Assembly: GCA_020636095.1 (NCBI GenBank)
Contig: JACJYN010000009.1
Location: 281,553-345,552, forward strand
Length of the DNA stretch: 64,000 nucleotides
DNA from: Lewinellaceae bacterium
Lineage (GTDB): Bacteria; Bacteroidota; Bacteroidia; Chitinophagales; Saprospiraceae
Direction: 5' to 3'
Shown: positions 7,803 through 17,029 of the stretch, piece after piece
Position numbering within the stretch: the stretch's first letter is position 1
How the letters are laid out: every line of letters begins with the position of its first letter
Notes under the pieces: model-generated
Told to the model about the DNA's origin: nothing
Database searches by the model: none
The model's input: the letters and a program-made list of their open reading frames with translations, nothing else
Program-made: the position numbers and the translations under genes

Positions 7803-9359
7803 TCAGTTCGAGATCAGGTTAAACGACAGCCCTGCGAAGTACCCCATCTGGTAAACCGAGCGAGTAGGCACGTTGTCCACCTCCGAGATCAGGCGGTCGC
7901 CCACCTGGTAGCCCTGGCCCAGCCGCGTTACTTTACCGCCCATGATGCCTCCACTCAGTACGATGCGCTCTCCCCGCCCCAGGATGAGGCTGGGGCCCAG
8001 CAGGAAGTTGGCGGACTGAAGGCCTTCGTCGCCACCGATGGACAGGCCCAGGCCAAAAGTGCCGCCCAGCGATATGTTGCCGCTTCCCTGGTTGTAAAAA
8101 TGAATAAACGAGGTGAGGACCGGGAAAAAGCTGTCTTTTTCTTCCGATTTGATCACCGAATCCCTCAGGAAGTAGCCTTCGGGGGTATTGAAATAACTGC
8201 CAAAGCTGACACCAATGCTCGCATTGATCTTGAAGCCGCCATACACCGGGATTTCCACGGTGGAAAGCTCTTTGTTGCTCAGGCCCAGCTTAGAGGTTGT
8301 ATCGACGGGCGCCAGGCTAAGGTTGAACCGCATCTCGTCTCCCTGGGCATTGGTGCGGTAGGTGTACGAAAAGTCATTGGCTTTGAGCTCTTCCAGCTCA
8401 TACCGCAGTTTAGACAGTTGGTCGATGTCCAGGTTTTTTACATTGGGCAGCTCTTCGGCGATCAGCTTCGCCGTTTCATTGTATTGGTTTACCCTTTGGC
8501 TGCCTTCTGTATAATAGGTGTTGACCTCGGACTGCAATTTTTTCAAACCTTCTATACTACTGCCAAATTCCCCCAACCCCTGCCGGGCCGCCCCCACAGT
8601 TTGGAGGTAAAGGCTCAGGTCCTTTGCTTTTTTGTTGTACCGTTTGAGGTTGTCTTCCATCTCTTTTCGGGCTTCCGACCGTTGGATGATATCGCTCAGG
8701 CTGAGTTCTCCGCGGGCTTTCTCTCCGAAGATCAACTCCATATATTCCATCGACATGCGTTTGACCTCCCTCGGTGGCAGCAGCGGGTTGTACTTGATCG
8801 TTCGAACCTCCTGATAGGCGAAATTTTGAATGCGCTGGGCTTCCAGGATGCGCTGCATGTCTTCCTGTGTCTCCAACAATTCTTTTTCGGCCGCCTCGAT
8901 CCGTTCTACCGAGAGCGTAAAATCGGACAGCAGCGTGTTGAAACGCTCCACCTCCTGGTTGGTGGTAAAGCCCAGCCCGCCCAGCCCCTCAAATTCCTTG
9001 AACGGAAACAACAGCGGGTTGCTGTCCCCAAAGGATTTAATCAAAGCGTCGAAAGGCAGCATGCCGCCGCTCTGCCCCAACATGGGCAATATATTGTTAA
9101 GGCCGCCCGAAAAAACCGAAGCAGACTTTGGGGCGGAGTCTTCCAGCTTCACAGTGGCCTTATAGAGGTAATTGTTGTAGTTGAGGATACGGAGTTCAAC
9201 CGGCTGCCCCCTTCTCACCTTGGGCTTGGCGGTCAGTTTGCCATCTTTGAAGTAGCGGATGGAGTCGGATTGGGCATCGTAGAGAATCTTAAGCCCCTGC
9301 CCTGGTAATATTGAAGAGCCCGTTAGCAGAAAAATGGCTGATAATAATAAGTTTTTCAT
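7803..9359 (-). CDS. Secreted hypothetical protein, 518 aa (upstream paralogue)
   Basis: It has the same length and layout as the following gene: signal peptide (LLLSAIFLLTGSSILPGQ), KILYDAQSDSIRYFKDGKL and ELRILNYNNYLYKATVK at the N terminus, a long helical middle, and a C-terminal VPVYGGFKINASIGVSFGSYF block ending AGLSFNLISN. The C-terminal region is the best conserved between the pair; the segment around residues 85-130 is poorly conserved and Gly/Ser/Phe-rich. It is transcribed divergently from the metalloprotease gene at 9545, and the 150-bp gap must hold both promoters. Function unknown; the pair may form a hetero-oligomer in the outer membrane, but that is inference only. Confidence 0.7.
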   Translation of the reverse strand: MKNLLLSAIFLLTGSSILPGQGLKILYDAQSDSIRYFKDGKLTAKPKVRRGQPVELRILNYNNYLYKATVKLEDSAPKSASVFSGGLNNILPMLGQSGGMLPFDALIKSFGDSNPLLFPFKEFEGLGGLGFTTNQEVERFNTLLSDFTLSVERIEAAEKELLETQEDMQRILEAQRIQNFAYQEVRTIKYNPLLPPREVKRMSMEYMELIFGEKARGELSLSDIIQRSEARKEMEDNLKRYNKKAKDLSLYLQTVGAARQGLGEFGSSIEGLKKLQSEVNTYYTEGSQRVNQYNETAKLIAEELPNVKNLDIDQLSKLRYELEELKANDFSYTYRTNAQGDEMRFNLSLAPVDTTSKLGLSNKELSTVEIPVYGGFKINASIGVSFGSYFNTPEGYFLRDSVIKSEEKDSFFPVLTSFIHFYNQGSGNISLGGTFGLGLSIGGDEGLQSANFLLGPSLILGRGERIVLSGGIMGGKVTRLGQGYQVGDRLISEVDNVPTRSVYQMGYFAGLSFNLISN

Positions 9360-9475
9360 CGAATTGTGTTTAAATTGGGTCTTAGGCCAGGGATGAAAAC
9401 AGCTTCTAATGACGGTTAAATTTAAAATTTATTAGCATTAACTGTTTTATCAGGCCTAACTTTTTTTCCATGAGC

Positions 9476-9483
9476 TATATTTG
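9476..9483 (+). promoter_or_regulatory. Putative -7 box (TATATTTG) for the metalloprotease-TPR gene
   Basis: TATATTTG matches the Bacteroidota TAnnTTTG consensus exactly. A start of transcription about 7 nt downstream would leave a ~55-nt leader to the ATG at 9545 or ~20 nt to the GTG at 9509. The same octamer precedes the paralogous gene at 15366. No clear -33 TTG is seen. Confidence 0.5.
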
Positions 9484-9544
9484 ATAAGGTGAAAAAAGGT
9501 AACCCTTTGTGCTCAGAACAAATAAAGGACACAAAAACAGACTT

Positions 9545-11185
9545 ATGCGCACGCTTGTGATCATGTTCTTGCTTTTTCCTTTCATCGCGAATGCCTGCAA
9601 CCAGGAAGACGGTATTTTTGCCTATGTTCAGAATCCTCTGGGCAAGCAGCCCGGCCTGTCTGTACCTGCTTACAAACGTTCCGTTACGACATCGGTCTAC
9701 CAGAAATTGCTGGAGGCGCGGGGCGACTTCCGCATGCCCGCCCCCGAGTTGGTGATGAACGACGGCCAGTTGTATGTAGCCTGGATGAATTCAAAAAAAG
9801 AGCAAATCGGGCTGGAAGAAAAGGCCTATGACCTTTGCACCAGCTTTGGGCCGGATTCGCTGAATGCCCTGGCCGCCCTGCTGGCCCATGAACTCACGCA
9901 TTATTATGAAAAACACGACTGGACGCGGCACTTCTCCCGCGCCAACGCCAATACCCAGGCCGGCGAGCAGTTAGGCAAGCTGGAGGAAGGGCTCAAACTG
10001 GAAGTCCAATCAGACTATCTGGGCGGTTTTCTCGCCCTTTCCGCCGGTTTTGATACCTATGGCATCATTCCCAAACTGCTGCCCAGGGTTTATGAAGGCT
10101 ACGTCCTGCCGGAGGAGATTCCCGGTTATCCCTCCCTTACCGACCGCATCACCTATGCGGGCAATGCCATGAAACGCCTTCGGGAGTTACAGGTAGCCTT
10201 CGATCTGGCCAACTGCCTGACAATAGTAGAGGCGTATGAGCCGGCCTTCGGTTATTACAGATACATCCTTCGCGATTTCCAGAGCCGGGAATTGTACAAC
10301 AACCTGGGCGTTTTGCATGTGCTGGCCGCTTTGTCTTACTTCAGTAAGGAGGAGATGCCTTATGTATTACCCCTCGAACTGGACCTGCAGTCCCGGCTGG
10401 GCGCCGATAAGCGTGGGTTTGAGGAGGACGCTGAAAAACGGGCCGCCCTTCTGGAAGCCGCCCAGGATGCTTTCGGCCGCGCCGAGTTGCTGGATAAGGA
10501 ATATCCGGCAGCCTGGATCAACAAGGCTTGTGTATTTCTGCTGCAGGGGGCGCCGGAAGATGCCCGGTACTGGGCAGTTAAAGCCAGGAAGCAAAGTGAA
10601 AAGTTGGGCCTGGTTGCCGAAACGCTTGACGCTCAGGTGCTGGAGGGCATCATTGATGCTTCCGGAGGCCAGCAGGAAGCAGCAGAAAAGGTATTGCAGC
10701 CACTGGCGGAAGCAGGCCATGTTCTCGCCAGCCTAAACTTGTCTGTACTGAGAGGGGAAACGGCAACCGCTATGGCGGTGCTCAACTTTGCCAAAGGCGT
10801 AGAGCGCATCGACGGCTTACTGCTGGAGGATTATCTGGAAGACCCGAAACTGGAACTTCAGGTGGATATGGGAGGCAATGTATTTTTCGGGGTCCAGCGT
10901 TTTGATCATTCGACGATGCTGGTTCATTATGCCGACAATGGGCAGGAGTATGGCGCCTTCCACCTCACCGGCGATGGCTACGATGGCGCCACCCGCCTGA
11001 ATGTTCACCTGGGAGACACGCTGGAGAAAATCCGACAGCTTTACACTACCCGCTCCCGAACCATTGGCAGCCGGCAGGGCGCCTACCTCGTTTATCCAAA
11101 AGAGCACATTATTTTCCGTTTCGATGAGCACGGTAAAACCGATCAGTGGATCGTCTACCGGCTTCAACTGAAAAAAGAAGAATGA
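9545..11185 (+). CDS. Secreted HExxH metalloprotease-like protein with C-terminal helical repeats
   Basis: The chosen ATG gives a direct signal peptide (MRTLVIMFLLFPFIANA); an in-frame GTG at 9509 would add 12 residues. The zinc motif HELTH lies at about residues 115-119 (ALAALLAHELTHYYEKH). About 35 residues later follows LEVQSDYLGGF, which provides the Glu and Asp expected of a gluzincin third-ligand motif (compare ExxAD in M48-type peptidases). The rest is helical with TPR-like segments (YYRYILRDFQSRELYNNLGV and AFGRAELLDKEYPAAWINKA). The C-terminal ~150 residues are a separate beta-rich domain. It is therefore a likely periplasmic or secreted zinc endopeptidase whose helical repeats could bind a partner. 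A paralogue at 15366 shares all these features. The next gene starts 100 bp downstream on the same strand. Confidence 0.75.
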   Translation: MRTLVIMFLLFPFIANACNQEDGIFAYVQNPLGKQPGLSVPAYKRSVTTSVYQKLLEARGDFRMPAPELVMNDGQLYVAWMNSKKEQIGLEEKAYDLCTSFGPDSLNALAALLAHELTHYYEKHDWTRHFSRANANTQAGEQLGKLEEGLKLEVQSDYLGGFLALSAGFDTYGIIPKLLPRVYEGYVLPEEIPGYPSLTDRITYAGNAMKRLRELQVAFDLANCLTIVEAYEPAFGYYRYILRDFQSRELYNNLGVLHVLAALSYFSKEEMPYVLPLELDLQSRLGADKRGFEEDAEKRAALLEAAQDAFGRAELLDKEYPAAWINKACVFLLQGAPEDARYWAVKARKQSEKLGLVAETLDAQVLEGIIDASGGQQEAAEKVLQPLAEAGHVLASLNLSVLRGETATAMAVLNFAKGVERIDGLLLEDYLEDPKLELQVDMGGNVFFGVQRFDHSTMLVHYADNGQEYGAFHLTGDGYDGATRLNVHLGDTLEKIRQLYTTRSRTIGSRQGAYLVYPKEHIIFRFDEHGKTDQWIVYRLQLKKEE

Positions 11186-11285
11186 CCAGGGCTTTACATG
11201 CCATTTAAGAAGAATTTCCTAATTTGTTGTTGTTTCCCAGCCTTCCTACCAGGCCGGGTTTCCCTTAACCCAAAAGATATTTACA

Positions 11286-12179
11286 ATGAACAAGCACTTA
11301 TTATTATTTATCAGTTGCCTGATGTTGGCCTTCAGCCTCCAGGCCCAGGATGACATTCCTATTCTGTTATCCAAATCTTACAAGAAAATCAAGTATGCGC
11401 CGGAGCCTGGCGCCAAATACTCCAAAATACAAGCTGTCAAATCACTCGATGCGAAAGGTGTGCTGAAACTCGGCGGTAAGTCGACGGCGCGGCTTTACTG
11501 CAACGGCTTGTTCAAAGACATCGAAGGCAGAGGGGAATATGTGATCGCCGACCTTTTTGGAGATGAACTGAATTACCGGGCTATGGGCTTTGCCAATACC
11601 TTCAACGGCATGCTGATGGCGGCGATCAGAGGCCCCAGGGGTACGGATACCACTTCCGCTTCTTCCGGGTGGGGCAATAAAAAATTTGACATCATCAGCG
11701 CGACTCCGATCGGAAAGGCAATTAGCAATCAAAGCCTCCGTTTTCAATGGCAGAGCAGGGAAAACATACCCGAATATGAATTCACGATCGAAGATGAAAG
11801 TGGCAGGGTCATTCATTCTAAAAAGGTGAATCAAAAGGAATATACCGTGGATTTCAGTGGCCTGGGCCTCAAAGCAGGCAAGTCTTATGCCTGGAAAGTC
11901 GTGCAGCCGGGAGGAGAGGGAATGGTTTCCGACAAGTATTTTTTTAAGGTTGCCGACGAAAAAGAGAAGGCGGATGTGATCACCGCATTACAGGAGGAAG
12001 AAGTTTATCAGGAAGCTGGCCCCCAGATGAAAAAGCTGATGGAGGCCGCTTCGCTCGAAGACTCTGAATTCTACTATGCCGCTGACCAGGCTTATGTGGA
12101 AGCTGCCCAAATGTCCGGCAAGGAGGATTTGCCCGAGAAGATGCGCGAGGCCTTTGTCCGGCGCCGCTCTGTAGATTAA
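11286..12179 (+). CDS. Secreted hypothetical protein with Ig/FN3-like domain
   Basis: A 297-residue protein with signal peptide (HLLLFISCLMLAFSLQAQ). Residues ~25-75 have a pattern of short strands ending in GGKSTARLYCNGLFKDIEG. Residues ~150-225 (ISNQSLRFQWQSRENIPEYEF and GKSYAWKVVQPGG) have the strand spacing and W/Y positions of an Ig or fibronectin-type III fold as found in surface proteins. The C terminus is helical and charged. No family is recognised with certainty. It lies 100 bp after the metalloprotease gene in the same direction, so co-transcription and a shared extracytoplasmic role are plausible. Confidence 0.65.
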   Translation: MNKHLLLFISCLMLAFSLQAQDDIPILLSKSYKKIKYAPEPGAKYSKIQAVKSLDAKGVLKLGGKSTARLYCNGLFKDIEGRGEYVIADLFGDELNYRAMGFANTFNGMLMAAIRGPRGTDTTSASSGWGNKKFDIISATPIGKAISNQSLRFQWQSRENIPEYEFTIEDESGRVIHSKKVNQKEYTVDFSGLGLKAGKSYAWKVVQPGGEGMVSDKYFFKVADEKEKADVITALQEEEVYQEAGPQMKKLMEAASLEDSEFYYAADQAYVEAAQMSGKEDLPEKMREAFVRRRSVD

Positions 12180-12185
12180 TACTAC

Positions 12186-12351
12186 GTAACTATTCATAAG
12201 GCAATGGATGCCTCTGGTGCGAAATTTTGTAAGCCAACCTTCCCCTTCCAAGGGGAACCTGCCTGGCCGGCTGCGCCTTGCCAGGCGGGCAGGTGAGAAG
12301 GGGTTCCGGCAAAAAAAGCCTACAAAATTTCGCGCCAGGGGGAATAGTTGC
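12186..12351. repeat. Short interspersed repeat, family C copy 1
   Basis: It begins GTAACTATTCATAAGG and ends GGGGGAATAGTTGC. Internal arms GGTGCGAAATTTTGTA and TACAAAATTTCGCGCC form a large inverted repeat. A copy in the opposite orientation lies at 56170-56320, with most blocks shared (CCTCTGGTGCGAAATTTTGTAAGC, split here by substitutions). Copy 1 carries an extra GGCGGGCAGG-type palindrome in its middle. Non-coding. Confidence 0.7.
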
Positions 12352-12354
12352 AAT

Positions 12355-12922
12355 ACTACTTTGTTAACCGATCCCGGACTCCGCTGTTCGCAGGGTGTTC
12401 TTCCGGACTCCGCCGTTCGCCGTTCGCCGGTTCGCCGGTTCGCCGAACTCCGAACTCCGAATACCGAACTCCGGACTCTGCTGTTCGCAGGGTGTTCTTC
12501 CGGATTTCGGACTCTGCTGGCCTGCCCGAATACCGAATACCGAACTCCGAACCTTCCGCCTTCCGCCTTCCGGACTCCGCCGTTCGCCGGTTCGCAGGTT
12601 CTCCGAACTCCGAATACCGAACTCCGAACCCCGGACTCTGCTGTTCGCAGGGTGGCCGGATACCGGAGTTCGCCGTTCGCAGGTTCGCTATTCGCAATTC
12701 GCTGTTCGCAGGGTGGCCGAATACCGGAGTTCGACGGTTCGCCGGTTCACCGAACACCGAATACCGAACTCCGAACCTTCCGCCTTCCGCCTTACGGACT
12801 CCGCCGTTCGCCGGTTCGCAATTCGCTGTTCGCGGGGTGTTCTTCCGGGTTTCGGACTCTGCTGGCCTGCCCGAATACCGAACTCCGAACTCCGAACCTC
12901 CCCCTTCCCCCTTCCGCCCCAT
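12355..12922. repeat. Degenerate tandem-repeat tract of ~570 bp (CCGAACTCCGAATACC-type)
   Basis: The whole interval between the family C element and the caspase-TPR gene is made of a few short words in changing order: CCGAACTCCGAATACCGAA, GCCGTTCGCCGGTTCGC, CTGCTGTTCGCAGGGTG, TTCCGCCTTCCGCC and GTTCTTCCGGA. Larger units of roughly 150-190 bp recur (TGTTCTTCCGGATTTCGG at about 12490 and TTCTTCCGGGTTTCGG at about 12840). Nearly every frame on both strands is open across it, which follows from lack of TA-containing words and does not indicate coding. I see no protein or RNA family. Confidence 0.75.
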
Positions 12923-12923
12923 T

Positions 12924-15110
12924 TCAAGGCTCGTACCGGCTCAGCAACGAGGCGAAGCGGGGGTCGGCCCGTACGTTTTCCAGGAACGACGTTGAGCGCA
13001 AATCTTCAAAATGGCTATAGCCCTTCTCCAGTGCCTGTTCCAGCCATTGGAGCGTTTGTTCCAACTCCCCTTGCATAGACAGAGCGCAGGCCACCAGCAC
13101 CCACCCTTCTGAATCGCTGGGTTTCAGTTGGACATATCGCCTGAAATATTTTTCGGCTTCCGGATAGTCCGGTAGTGCGGAAAGATATATAAACCCCAGG
13201 TCGTAGTGAGGCGCTGAAAAGTAAGGATGATATTGAATGGCCGTTTTGTAATAGCCGGCGGCTTCCTCGTAGTTGCCGTTGAGATAGGCGATGTATCCCA
13301 GATTGGTATTTACCATTGCGTCCTTAGGGTTGAGCTGGTAAGCCCGCAAGTAGGCATCTTTGGCTTTATCCAGGCTATCCAGAGCCTTCCAGGCATTGCC
13401 CAGGATGTAATGGGCATTCGTAAAATTACTGTCCAGAGCGATGGATGCCTCCGCCAGTTCGATCGCTTTCCGGTAATCGCGGTTGTCATAGGCAATTTTA
13501 GCCAGGTTACAGCGCGGCGGCACGTAGTCTTCCCTAAGTTCAAGCGCCTGTTCGGCAAAGGTGGCTGCTTCATCATACCTTTCCATTTCCAAAAGGGCCA
13601 CGCTGATATTGCCAACCGGGATCACCCAGGTTGGCGACAGCGCATGTGCCTGTTCAAAAAATGCCATCGATTGCTGATACTTTTTTAGCCTCAGGTATAT
13701 TAGCCCCAGTTCGTTATAGGCATGGGCGGCCAGGGAGTCCATGCTGATCGCCAGTTCCTGTTTTTGGATGGCCAGTTGGAGGATGGAATCTTTATCGGGC
13801 ATGGTTTCTCCCTGTAGGCGCAGGACGAGCCCTTCGAAGTAGGCCTGCCTTCCTTTGAGGTCATCGTAAAAGATGTTGCCGGGGCCGAGCAGTTCTGCGG
13901 CTTTGTCCAGATATATCGGATAGTATTGGTAGGTTTCATCGTACTGCCAGCGGCGCGCCATTTCTTCGGGGCTGGCTTCCAGATAAGCATTGATGGCTTG
14001 TTGGGCGTCATTTTGCAGGGCGGCTGCCAGGTTGAGGCGTTGAGCGTTCAGGATAGGCTGCAAGGCCTGCTCCTGTTGCATCTGCTGAAATAAATCGTAA
14101 GCAGAGTTTTCTTCGGGGAATAGAAGGCGCCCATCCGCCATGGCTTGCTGAAACTGCTGATAAAGGGGGTTAACAGCCGTATCCCTGCCGGTTGGCAGGG
14201 TGCTGCGCGGGGTGGCGAAAGCCATATTTTCCGTCTTCATTTTGTTGCGTTCCAGCAAAGCCAGCAGGGTATCTTCATTCACGCGGAAGAGCTCCGTACC
14301 GCCCGGCCCTCTCGTCAATGGATACTGATCGGCCCATTTGGGAACCTCTGCTTTCAGATAGCTTTCCAGCTCCCGCAACTCCACTTTGAGGTTCTTATTG
14401 GCATTTTCATCAGCCATCCCTTTGAGCCCCTCAATGAGATAGAAGGAAAACAGCCCCCGTCCGCCGCCCAGATTATCCATTTCCAGAGAAGCCTGGTCGG
14501 CCTCGCAGGAAAGAATTTTGATCTCCTTGGCGAACTGCTGCGCCAGCCCCTGGTTGGTGGCCACCACTCCCCCCGTTTCGCTGCCGGCCAGCTTACCGGC
14601 CCGGCAGGCGTCCGTGATCATGATGACTTCTACATTGAGCTTTATGCTGAGTGTCTGAATAATCTTTTGCAGCATCTCGACCGGATAGGTGCCGCTGCCC
14701 ATATAGTTGGCCGCTTTGGCGTCGTAGGCCAGGAGGTAGCCCTGGTCCATCATGATCTTGTTTTCCAGGTCTCCATGGCCAGAAAAATAGATGATAGCGC
14801 GGTCACCTGCTTTGCTTTCCTCCACCAACCAATAAAGAGCCATCGCTATATCTCCGCGGGTGGCCTTTTCATTCAACAGCAGCTTGATGTTCTCCGGCGC
14901 CACATTACCACTGGGGCAGGATTGCAGGAATTCGGCCATCGCCAGCGCATCCCGGTGGGCAAAATGCAGGTCGGGAATGCGCTCGTCCTCATATTCGGAA
15001 ATGCCGACAATCACGGCGCGCGTCGTACCCTTATTGGCCATCGCGCCGATCTGGGCCGCCGCGGAGTGGGTAAAGATGAATGAAAATAGTAACAGAAAAG
15101 GAAACCTCAC
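12924..15110 (-). CDS. Exported caspase (peptidase C14)-TPR protein
   Basis: A GTG at 15110 gives a compact signal peptide (VRFPFLLLFSFIFTHSAAA). The same frame stays open to 15263 with an ATG at 15185, so the start is uncertain. The caspase-fold domain spans about residues 30-260: RAVIVGISEYEDERIPDLHFAHRDA at its front, catalytic His in YFSGHGD (about residue 112) and catalytic Cys in ITDACRAGKL (about residue 169). After a helical linker (about 280-420), at least six TPR units follow (AYNELGLIYLRLKKYQQSM, then AHYILGNAWKALDSLDKAK and others). This is an orthocaspase-like cysteine protease predicted outside the cytoplasm, with TPRs as a protein-binding scaffold. It differs from the six WD40 fusions in having an N-terminal protease and Cys-Arg instead of Cys-Asn after the nucleophile. 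It is divergent from the metalloprotease gene at 15366. Confidence 0.8.
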   Translation of the reverse strand: MRFPFLLLFSFIFTHSAAAQIGAMANKGTTRAVIVGISEYEDERIPDLHFAHRDALAMAEFLQSCPSGNVAPENIKLLLNEKATRGDIAMALYWLVEESKAGDRAIIYFSGHGDLENKIMMDQGYLLAYDAKAANYMGSGTYPVEMLQKIIQTLSIKLNVEVIMITDACRAGKLAGSETGGVVATNQGLAQQFAKEIKILSCEADQASLEMDNLGGGRGLFSFYLIEGLKGMADENANKNLKVELRELESYLKAEVPKWADQYPLTRGPGGTELFRVNEDTLLALLERNKMKTENMAFATPRSTLPTGRDTAVNPLYQQFQQAMADGRLLFPEENSAYDLFQQMQQEQALQPILNAQRLNLAAALQNDAQQAINAYLEASPEEMARRWQYDETYQYYPIYLDKAAELLGPGNIFYDDLKGRQAYFEGLVLRLQGETMPDKDSILQLAIQKQELAISMDSLAAHAYNELGLIYLRLKKYQQSMAFFEQAHALSPTWVIPVGNISVALLEMERYDEAATFAEQALELREDYVPPRCNLAKIAYDNRDYRKAIELAEASIALDSNFTNAHYILGNAWKALDSLDKAKDAYLRAYQLNPKDAMVNTNLGYIAYLNGNYEEAAGYYKTAIQYHPYFSAPHYDLGFIYLSALPDYPEAEKYFRRYVQLKPSDSEGWVLVACALSMQGELEQTLQWLEQALEKGYSHFEDLRSTSFLENVRADPRFASLLSRYEP

Positions 15111-15277
15111 AGCGGGTAACTTTTTCTGCTGAAAACAAATAGAGGAAAAGCAAACACGCTTATCTTTATGAAAAAACCACACCATAACGTTTGTCTTTTT
15201 ACTTTTACTGCCAATGATCATTTGCGCCGGAAGTCTCAGCAAACCGGTGTACCAGGCCGCCATACCTTTTCAAATAC

Positions 15278-15285
15278 TATATTTG
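15278..15285 (+). promoter_or_regulatory. Putative -7 box (TATATTTG) for the second metalloprotease-TPR gene
   Basis: TATATTTG is identical to the box upstream of the paralogue at 9545, and lies 80 bp before the start codon at 15366. A leader of about 70 nt is implied. No good reverse-strand TAnnTTTG is seen for the divergent caspase-TPR gene. Confidence 0.5.
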
Positions 15286-15365
15286 TCCAGTTCCCGGAGG
15301 GTTACCCGGGCAAATGCTAAATTACTCGAAATCTTTAAGACTATAAACCACTTAAATCCTAAACG

Positions 15366-17024
15366 ATGACATCCATCCTCGCCAGAATTAATTGTGCTCT
15401 GGCCTTTTTACTGGCCAGCTGCTTCGTCAGCGCACAGAGCGACGCACTGATTTTCAAGCCTTTGGACAGCGATGAGGAACCGGCTTCCCCCACTGCTTAT
15501 AAACAGGAAGTAGCTCAAAAGGTATACGAACACCTCGTAGCGGCCCGGGGTGACAACCGCTTCAATGCGCCCACCTTCGAACTGGTAGGCACGGAAAGCA
15601 ACGGGGCAAAAATCTACTACCTCGAAAACCGCATCATCCTCGAAGAGAAGGCCTACAATGTCTGCACCCAGTTGGGGGCCGACTCTATCAACGCACTGGC
15701 CACCCTGCTGGCCCATGAACTTACCCATTTTTATGAGAAACACGGCTGGACGAGTAAGTTTTCCAGTTCTTTTGCCGGCCTGGAGATTGGAGACACACTG
15801 GGCAAGCTGAGCACCAAGATCATCAATGAGACACAAGCCGACTACCTGGGGGGCTTCCTGGCCTACTCTGCCGGCTACGATGTCTTTAACAAAGGCGCCG
15901 AATTCATGGCCGACTTGTATAAAACGTACGATTTGAAGGAATCCGTCGAGGGCTATCCCAGCCTGTCCGACCGGCGGGCCATGTCGCGCAGTTCCGCGGA
16001 AAAGGTGGAAGAACTGGCGAGCGTTTTCGATGTTGCCAACCTGATGGCCATAACGGCCAACTCTGCCCTGGAATATCAGATGGCTCAACTTTTATACGAA
16101 TACATCCTGAATGATTACCAGAGCCGGGAACTCTACAACAACCTGGGGGTGCTGGCTACGTACGAGGCCTTAACCTATTTTTCGGAAAACGAGGTGAAAT
16201 ACCGATTCCCGCTTCAATTGGAGCTGGAACTGAAAAGCGCCCGCGGAGGGGACGGCATTATCGAAAAACGGGAAGCCCTGTTGCTCAAAGCGGTTCACTA
16301 TTTTGACTACGCCATTGGTATGGACGCCAGTTACGCACCTGCCTTCCTCAATAAAGCCTGTGCCCTTACCCTGCTCAAAGATTACGGCCGCGCTCGTTTC
16401 TACGCTGAAACGGAAGCGATGGCCAAGGCTGGCTCTGATGATACATATATGGCTGGCAGCGTAGCGGTACTGCTGGGTATCATCGCCGGCCGGGAGGGCA
16501 AAACCCGGGAAGCTGAAAAATATTTTGATAACGCCATCGCGCTGGGCAGTAGCCTGGGAACCTACAATAGAAAGGTGTTGCGGGGAGAAGATACCGGGCG
16601 GGAAGAAGTACTGAGTTTTTCGCTCGATCAAACCGAGGAGATCGACGGGGTGGATTTACTTACCTTCACTCGCCGGCCGAAAGGCAAACAAAAAATAGCG
16701 CTTTCCGTAACTCCAAAACTCAACTTTTTCGGTTTCCTGCTGGCGGATAACCCCGACAATTCCATGGTTATGATCCTGGAATCTAAAATAGAATCATCGA
16801 GCCGGCCGGCCTATTACTTATACCAGCTTACCGGAAAAGATTATGCCGGGAAAACCAGGAAGGGCATTCAGGTAGGGACGGACAGAAAGGAGGTGGCCGT
16901 GCAGTATGGCGAGCCTGAAAGTACGCTGCAAAGCACTAGTGGGGAGATTCTGAAGTATAAAAACATCCTTTTTTTCCTGGGGCCGGATAAGAAAGTCCGG
17001 AAGTGGGCAGCAGTGGAGAAATAG
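15366..17024 (+). CDS. Secreted HExxH metalloprotease-like protein with helical repeats (paralogue of 9545-11185)
   Basis: The 552-residue protein starts with a signal peptide (LARINCALAFLLASCFVSAQ). HELTHFYEKH places the zinc ligands at about residues 117 and 121; INETQADYLGGFLAYSAG supplies the likely third ligand Glu and the conserved Asp. Downstream are TPR-like helices (LLYEYILNDYQSRELYNNLGV, ALTLLKDYGRARFYAETEA) and a C-terminal beta-rich domain ending NILFFLGPDKKVRKWAAVEK. Order, spacing and several phrases (EEKAYNVCTQLGADSINALATLLAHEL) are shared with the gene at 9545. As there, an extracytoplasmic zinc protease is predicted. It is flanked by the caspase-TPR gene (divergent) and the first WD40-caspase gene (convergent), so protease genes of two catalytic classes are interleaved. 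Confidence 0.75.
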   Translation: MTSILARINCALAFLLASCFVSAQSDALIFKPLDSDEEPASPTAYKQEVAQKVYEHLVAARGDNRFNAPTFELVGTESNGAKIYYLENRIILEEKAYNVCTQLGADSINALATLLAHELTHFYEKHGWTSKFSSSFAGLEIGDTLGKLSTKIINETQADYLGGFLAYSAGYDVFNKGAEFMADLYKTYDLKESVEGYPSLSDRRAMSRSSAEKVEELASVFDVANLMAITANSALEYQMAQLLYEYILNDYQSRELYNNLGVLATYEALTYFSENEVKYRFPLQLELELKSARGGDGIIEKREALLLKAVHYFDYAIGMDASYAPAFLNKACALTLLKDYGRARFYAETEAMAKAGSDDTYMAGSVAVLLGIIAGREGKTREAEKYFDNAIALGSSLGTYNRKVLRGEDTGREEVLSFSLDQTEEIDGVDLLTFTRRPKGKQKIALSVTPKLNFFGFLLADNPDNSMVMILESKIESSSRPAYYLYQLTGKDYAGKTRKGIQVGTDRKEVAVQYGEPESTLQSTSGEILKYKNILFFLGPDKKVRKWAAVEK

Positions 17025-17029
17025 AAATC

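Noticed and set aside
12356..13078. Several overlapping long open frames on both strands across the repeat tract
   Set aside because: They arise because the repeated words contain few stop triplets; the translations are low-complexity (RTPNTELRT-like) in every frame and share no protein features.
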